This document shows positions 5,839-8,846 of a stretch of DNA of 8,846 nt, piece after piece. The translations under genes were made by a program, and so were the position numbers. The notes below the pieces were generated by a model. It had not been told where the DNA came from and ran no database searches. It was given only the letters and a program-made list of their open reading frames with translations. The DNA comes from an uncultured Cardiobacterium sp. GTDB lineage: Bacteria > Pseudomonadota > Gammaproteobacteria > Cardiobacteriales > Cardiobacteriaceae. Location: positions 1-8,846 of the forward strand of contig NZ_CALJAH010000272.1 of assembly GCF_938028185.1 (NCBI RefSeq), read 5' to 3'. Numbering within the stretch: the first letter of the stretch is position 1; every line of letters begins with the position of its first letter.

Positions 5839-6255
5839 ATGGCCACACTGGAAGACTACCGCGAGAACAACTTTGTCAACTACTGCACCCGCGCGCTGGA
5901 AACCTTCGCGGCGGAAACCCCCGGCGTGAAAAACGTCCTGCTGGCAACGCCGGACGGCTTTGAAATCGCCTCGCACGCGGAAGAATCCAAACACAGCGCC
6001 GACAGCCTCGCCGCCGTCGGCAGCTCGCTCTTTGCCTTGGGCGCCTCGCTCATCTCCGAATTCAGCCTCGGCGCGACCCGTGCCATCACCATCGACAGCG
6101 AAAAAGGCAAGGTGTACATCAGCTCCGTCCAGGCAGAAGACAAGGCGCTGATCATCCTCATCCAGTCCACCCAAAACGCCATGCTGGCGCACATCCTGCA
6201 CGGCGCCAACAAACTCTCCGACCAAATCGGCAAACGGCTGCTGCTCCTCGCCTGA
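5839..6255 (+). CDS. Roadblock/LC7-family protein, second copy (138 residues), MglB-like
   Basis: After an N-terminal helix (YCTRALETFAAETPG, about 15-29) the protein has a classic Roadblock/LC7 layout: VKNVLLATPDGFEIASH (about 30-46), the long helix DSLAAVGSSLFALGASLISE (about 56-75), strands ATRAITIDSEKGKVYISSV (about 80-98), KALIILI, and a closing amphipathic helix to the end. It is cytoplasmic with no membrane segment. It starts 9 bases after the GTPase stop, with AAGGA overlapping that stop, so translation is probably coupled. Adjacency to the GTPase matches MglA-MglB and conservon pairs, where the Roadblock dimer acts as activating protein or scaffold. It differs in length and sequence from the Roadblock protein at 3840, so the two could form a heterodimer. 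A terminator follows at 6276. Confidence 0.85.
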   Translation: MATLEDYRENNFVNYCTRALETFAAETPGVKNVLLATPDGFEIASHAEESKHSADSLAAVGSSLFALGASLISEFSLGATRAITIDSEKGKVYISSVQAEDKALIILIQSTQNAMLAHILHGANKLSDQIGKRLLLLA

Positions 6256-6275
6256 GCGGCCGATTGCCCGCCGAC

Positions 6276-6299
6276 AGCCCCGCGCCGCGGGGCTTTCTT
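6276..6299 (+). terminator. Terminator after the Roadblock/GTPase operon
   Basis: AGCCCCGC (6276-6283) and GCGGGGCT (6287-6294) form a perfect 8-bp stem with a 3-base loop, then TTCTT. The T-run is interrupted, so termination may be partial and allow read-through into tsaD. The right arm can alternatively pair with CCCCGC at 6310-6315, just before the tsaD start. Confidence 0.65.
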
Positions 6300-6300
6300 C

Positions 6301-6321
6301 ATGAAAAAACCCCGCTCATGA
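6301..6321 (+). CDS. Possible 6-codon leader ORF overlapping the tsaD start
   Basis: ATG AAA AAA CCC CGC TCA TGA reads MKKPRS and ends with a TGA that overlaps the tsaD ATG as ATGA. No Shine-Dalgarno site is clear for it or for tsaD. If translated, it could deliver ribosomes to tsaD by reinitiation. It is very short and may be chance. Confidence 0.25.
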   Translation: MKKPRS

Positions 6322-7352
6322 CCACACCGCTCATCCTCGCCATTGAATCTTCCTGCGACGAAACCGCCGTCGCCCTTTACAGCCGCGACGAAGGCATCCT
6401 CGCCAACGAAGTCTATAGCCAAATCGAACTGCACCGCCAACACGGCGGCGTCGTCCCCGAACTGGCCGCACGCGACCACCTGCGCCGCCTGCCGCTTGTG
6501 CTGCAACAGGCACTCGAACGCGCCGACAAAACCCTGCAAGACGTCAACCTCATCGCCTACACCGCCGGCCCCGGCCTGCTCGGCGCGCTGATGACCGGTG
6601 CGGGATACGCGCGCGCGCTGGCCTACGGCCTTAACGTCCCCGCCATCGCCATTCACCACATGGAAGGGCATCTGCTCTCGCCGCTGCTCGACGCTGCCCA
6701 GCCGGAAATCCCCTACATCGCCCTGCTCGTCTCCGGCGGCCACACCCAACTGATGGCGGTGGACGCGCCCGGACAATACCGCCTGCTGGGACAAACACTG
6801 GACGACGCCGTCGGCGAAGCCTTCGACAAAACTGCCAAACTGATGGGATTGCCATACCCCGGCGGCCCCGAACTCGCCGCATTGGCAGAGCATGGCAACG
6901 CCGCCCGCTTCCCGCTACCGCGGCCGATGACCAACCGCCCCGGCATGGACTTCAGCTTCAGCGGTCTCAAAACCCAGGTACGCCTGCTCATCGAAGAACA
7001 GGGCGACGACGCGCAGACCCGCGCCGACATAGCCGCCGCCTTCCAGCAAGCCGTTGTCGAAACCCTTGCCATCAAATGCCGCCGCGCCTGGCAAGAAACC
7101 GGCTACCGCGACCTCATCGTCGCCGGCGGCGTCAGCGCCAACCGCCTGCTGCGCCAAACCCTGCAACAAGAAGCAGAAAAACAGCACAAGCGCGTGTACT
7201 TCCCGCCGCTCGCCCTCTGCGGCGACAACGCGCTGATGATTGCCCACGCCGCCGCGCACCGCTACGACGGCCACGACAGCCCGCTCGACATCGAAGTCCA
7301 GGCACGATGGGAACTCGCCAGCCTGCCGCCCCACCCCGCTCGCCAGCCATGA
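6318..7352 (+). CDS. tsaD: tRNA N6-adenosine threonylcarbamoyltransferase TsaD
   Basis: TsaD (formerly Gcp/YgjD) transfers threonylcarbamoyl from its adenylate to A37 of ANN-decoding tRNAs, working with TsaB and TsaE. The 344-residue product has normal length and all hallmarks: ILAIESSCDETAVAL (6-20), AYTAGPGLLGAL (80-91), metal-binding HHMEGH (113-118; His114 and His118), SGGHTQL (139-145), GEAFDKTAKLMGL (about 164-176), YPGGPE, FSFSGLKT, VAGGVSANRLLR and CGDNALMIAHAA, which carries the third metal ligand Asp at about 303. The start at 6318 fits the family's N-terminus; an in-frame TTG at 6264 would run through the upstream terminator. There is no clear Shine-Dalgarno site. Its last codons overlap the next gene as ATGA. 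Normally essential. The usual neighbour rpsU is not beside it. Confidence 0.96.
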   Translation: MTTPLILAIESSCDETAVALYSRDEGILANEVYSQIELHRQHGGVVPELAARDHLRRLPLVLQQALERADKTLQDVNLIAYTAGPGLLGALMTGAGYARALAYGLNVPAIAIHHMEGHLLSPLLDAAQPEIPYIALLVSGGHTQLMAVDAPGQYRLLGQTLDDAVGEAFDKTAKLMGLPYPGGPELAALAEHGNAARFPLPRPMTNRPGMDFSFSGLKTQVRLLIEEQGDDAQTRADIAAAFQQAVVETLAIKCRRAWQETGYRDLIVAGGVSANRLLRQTLQQEAEKQHKRVYFPPLALCGDNALMIAHAAAHRYDGHDSPLDIEVQARWELASLPPHPARQP

Positions 7353-7822
7353 AAAAACGACAAATCCGCCTCACCCTCGAAACCGGCCTGCTGGCCGCCC
7401 TCGCCCTTGCCCTCGCGGGCTGGACACTGCTGCGCCTCATTGGCGTCGCACACTTCGCCGGTGCGGGCTGCCAACAACACAGCGGCATACCCATTGACCC
7501 CGCGCGAATTACAGAATACTGCAAGGCGATCAAATTCACCGGCTACAGCGGCATCGCCAACCTGTTCGCCCTTGCCGCTGCCGCGGCAGGCGTGTACGGC
7601 GCGGTGCAATGCTTCCGTGGCCGCACCTCCGGCATCATTACCCTCATCATCCTCTTTGGCCTGCAAAGCGTGGCGCTGCAACTGGGCAGCCTCTCGCTCT
7701 ACATCCCCGCCGCGCTCAACTTCTACTACCAGTACGAAAGCGCGAGCTTTGCCATCAACCTCAACCTGCTGATGATTTTCCTCTTCCTCAGCGCCATTGG
7801 TCGCTATCGCAACGACTTCTGA
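7349..7822 (+). CDS. Small four-helix inner-membrane protein of unknown function
   Basis: The 157-residue product begins with a basic MKKRQIR segment and has four hydrophobic helices (about 12-34, 68-88, 95-117, 134-151), so it should be an inner-membrane protein. The loop between helices 1 and 2 (about 38-66) carries Cys41 and Cys58, which could form a disulfide if periplasmic. The C-terminus is short and charged (GRYRNDF). I do not recognise a family, and no catalytic motif is visible. Its ATG at 7349 overlaps the tsaD stop as ATGA, so translation is coupled to tsaD, and no separate Shine-Dalgarno site is needed. The frame is open further upstream inside tsaD, but that part is antisense-type shadow. 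A strong terminator follows directly. Coupling to tsaD suggests co-expression rather than shared chemistry. Confidence 0.75.
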   Translation: MKKRQIRLTLETGLLAALALALAGWTLLRLIGVAHFAGAGCQQHSGIPIDPARITEYCKAIKFTGYSGIANLFALAAAAAGVYGAVQCFRGRTSGIITLIILFGLQSVALQLGSLSLYIPAALNFYYQYESASFAINLNLLMIFLFLSAIGRYRNDF

Positions 7823-7831
7823 AGCGCCCAC

Positions 7832-7861
7832 AAAAAAACGCCGGAGCCCCGGCGTTTTTTT
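7832..7861. terminator. Bidirectional intrinsic terminator between convergent genes
   Basis: ACGCCGG (7838-7844) and CCGGCGT (7849-7855) form a perfect 7-bp stem with a 4-base loop. A7 precedes it (7832-7838) and T7 follows (7855-7861), so it works on both strands. It ends the tsaD-membrane protein transcript from the left and the lipoprotein transcript from the right. Confidence 0.93.
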
Positions 7862-7875
7862 ATGCGATGACGGCA

Positions 7876-8736
7876 TTACTGGACGATCTCGCCACGGGTG
7901 CCGCTGAAGCCGATACCATCGCTTTCCGCATTATTATGGACCCGCCCGGTCAGCTCTTCCGCCGCCGTACCATAAAACATCGCGGAATATTGCAGCGGTT
8001 GCCCGCGCGCTGCGCTGGCATTTCCGTTAATCGCCATGCCAAGGTTGGTGGACTGAATCGTCGCCGGGTTCAGCGCTATGGTGCCGTAGCGGCTAATGCC
8101 TTCAATCCGGCCTTCACCCCGCCTGGAGTCAAAATCCACGTTATAGACCAGTTTGCCGTTATCCCTGCGGTCAAAGGCGATGCCCTGGTAGGTTGCCTTG
8201 CCTGCCCCCGGCATCTGTGCGGCCTTTGTGATGTCACCGTACACATCGCTGTTGGCGAGTTTGTCATTTTCATTGAGATAGGCGACGAGCACCCCGCTAT
8301 GAAAACCTTGGTAACTGCGCGCCGTCAGCTCGAACGATTTTTTATGAACTGGAAATTCCACGCGACCGGGCAGGGTAATCAGTCCTTGCGGCAGGCTGCG
8401 ATAGCCATGAGTCACAAAAAGGCGGGTAATGTCCTGCACCCGGACCCCATTCACATACAACTCGGAATATTCAGGTTCACTACCGCCGTTTACCGGCTCA
8501 ATGCGCCGGATACCGGTTTTGCTCATATCAAACCTGAAATTGGTGGTTTCTTCGGGCGTGAGCCGGGTAATGGTAGCCGGGGCAGCGGCAGGAGCCGTTG
8601 CGACCGGGCGTGGCGGGTCAACGGGCTGGCGGTTCGTGTCATTGTCATCACCGCCACCGCCGCCGCAGGCAGCGAGAAAAACAGGGAGCAAAGTCAGTGC
8701 CAATATGGGGCGGTTGCCGGGAACAATCATCTTCAT
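7876..8736 (-). CDS. Factor H binding protein-like surface lipoprotein
   Basis: The 286-residue product has a lipoprotein signal peptide (1-23) with lipobox LAAC, acylated Cys24, then a Gly5 run and a Pro/Ala-rich tether (about 25-57), as in meningococcal fHbp and TbpB. Residues about 176-286 match the fHbp C-terminal beta-barrel in order: PGAGKATYQGIAF (176-188), NGKLVYNVDF (193-202), RGEGRIEGI (206-214), IALNPATI (220-227), GMAINGNA, YSAMFYGTAAEELTGRV (250-266). Such lipoproteins are carried to the cell surface, usually with help from a Slam translocon, and in Neisseria bind complement factor H. The N-terminal half is more divergent, so ligand binding cannot be assumed. The start at 8734-8736 has AGGA eight bases upstream and gives a normal signal peptide; an ORF start at 8802 would add 22 residues and lie upstream of the promoter. 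It is a single-gene unit. No Slam gene is in the window. Confidence 0.8.
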   Translation of the reverse strand: MKMIVPGNRPILALTLLPVFLAACGGGGGDDNDTNRQPVDPPRPVATAPAAAPATITRLTPEETTNFRFDMSKTGIRRIEPVNGGSEPEYSELYVNGVRVQDITRLFVTHGYRSLPQGLITLPGRVEFPVHKKSFELTARSYQGFHSGVLVAYLNENDKLANSDVYGDITKAAQMPGAGKATYQGIAFDRRDNGKLVYNVDFDSRRGEGRIEGISRYGTIALNPATIQSTNLGMAINGNASAARGQPLQYSAMFYGTAAEELTGRVHNNAESDGIGFSGTRGEIVQ

Positions 8737-8766
8737 GGATTCCATCCTTTTTCTGAAAAAGCAGCA

Positions 8767-8785
8767 AGGCAAAATGCGCTTGCCT
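8767..8785 (-). other. Small hairpin in the lipoprotein mRNA leader
   Basis: AGGCAA (8767-8772) and TTGCCT (8780-8785) can form a 6-bp stem with a 7-base loop between the -10 element and the ribosome binding site. It may affect leader stability. It could also be chance. Confidence 0.3.
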
Positions 8786-8791
8786 GGTGAG

Positions 8792-8797
8792 ATTATA
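8792..8797 (-). promoter_or_regulatory. -10 element of the lipoprotein promoter
   Basis: On the minus strand a perfect TATAAT lies 55 bases upstream of the lipoprotein ATG. The hexamer 17 bases further up (GTATGA) is a poor -35 match, so an activator may be needed. No clear Fur-box or other operator was seen in the 40 bases available beyond it, and 8803-8846 holds no gene I can support. Confidence 0.5.
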
Positions 8798-8846
8798 GCC
8801 ATCCACCGAAAGCCTCATACTGTGTTGCGTCGCCTCGCCGTACAAC

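Noticed and set aside
5880..6893. Minus-strand open frame (337 codons) across the second Roadblock gene and tsaD
   Set aside because: It is antisense to well-supported genes and crosses a terminator, and its composition is low-complexity shadow.
7609..8790. Plus-strand open frame (393 codons) opposite the lipoprotein
   Set aside because: It runs through the bidirectional terminator and antisense to a gene with a clear lipobox and fHbp-like barrel; no ribosome binding site or family.
1..8846. Neisserial or Pasteurellaceae DNA uptake sequences, CRISPR repeats, tRNA genes, insertion sequence ends
   Set aside because: Read by eye on both strands, no convincing match was found. TTCAGGTTCAC at 911-921 only resembles an uptake sequence because it is part of the TPP aptamer.

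Overview
The window looks like two unrelated pieces of DNA joined near base 502-513. The first ~0.5 kb encodes an internal slice of the helicase RecG. It is very GC-rich and carries an acidic Ser/Ala/Asp-rich insertion, which suggests an actinobacterium. The remaining ~8.3 kb looks like one Gram-negative, moderately high-GC proteobacterium: an AMIN-type periplasmic amidase, a lipoprotein with a lipobox and Gly run, and gene order tsaE-amidase-aroK. The factor H binding protein-like lipoprotein and the lack of recognisable neisserial uptake sequences fit a host-associated beta/gammaproteobacterium such as a Cardiobacteriaceae member, but this is an inference and not proven. The junction cuts through recG and thiM and shares ~12 bp with both, so an assembly or amplification chimera is the simplest explanation.

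Layout: 1-513 recG fragment (+). 502-786 is the N-terminal third of thiM (-), preceded by a hairpin that may hide its ribosome binding site and by a clear TPP riboswitch (about 885-962, -). 1067-3640 is a minus-strand operon tsaE > N-acetylmuramoyl-L-alanine amidase > aroK. A divergent intergenic region (3641-3839) follows. 3840-6255 is a plus-strand operon: Roadblock/LC7 protein, an unrecognised 330-residue protein, a COG2229/MglA-like small GTPase, and a second Roadblock/LC7 protein. A terminator-like hairpin lies after the first gene and another after the last. 6318-7822 is tsaD, translationally coupled (ATGA) to a small four-helix membrane protein, ended by a strong bidirectional terminator. 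7876-8736 (-) is a surface lipoprotein whose C-terminal half resembles meningococcal factor H binding protein.

How the genes work together: tsaE and tsaD both act in t6A37 tRNA modification but sit in divergent operons either side of the GTPase cluster. The GTPase with two different Roadblock proteins and a 330-residue partner has the logic of an MglA/MglB-type or conservon-type polarity or signalling module, and it is the most interesting potentially undescribed system here. No tRNA, rRNA, CRISPR, insertion sequence or phage gene was seen.
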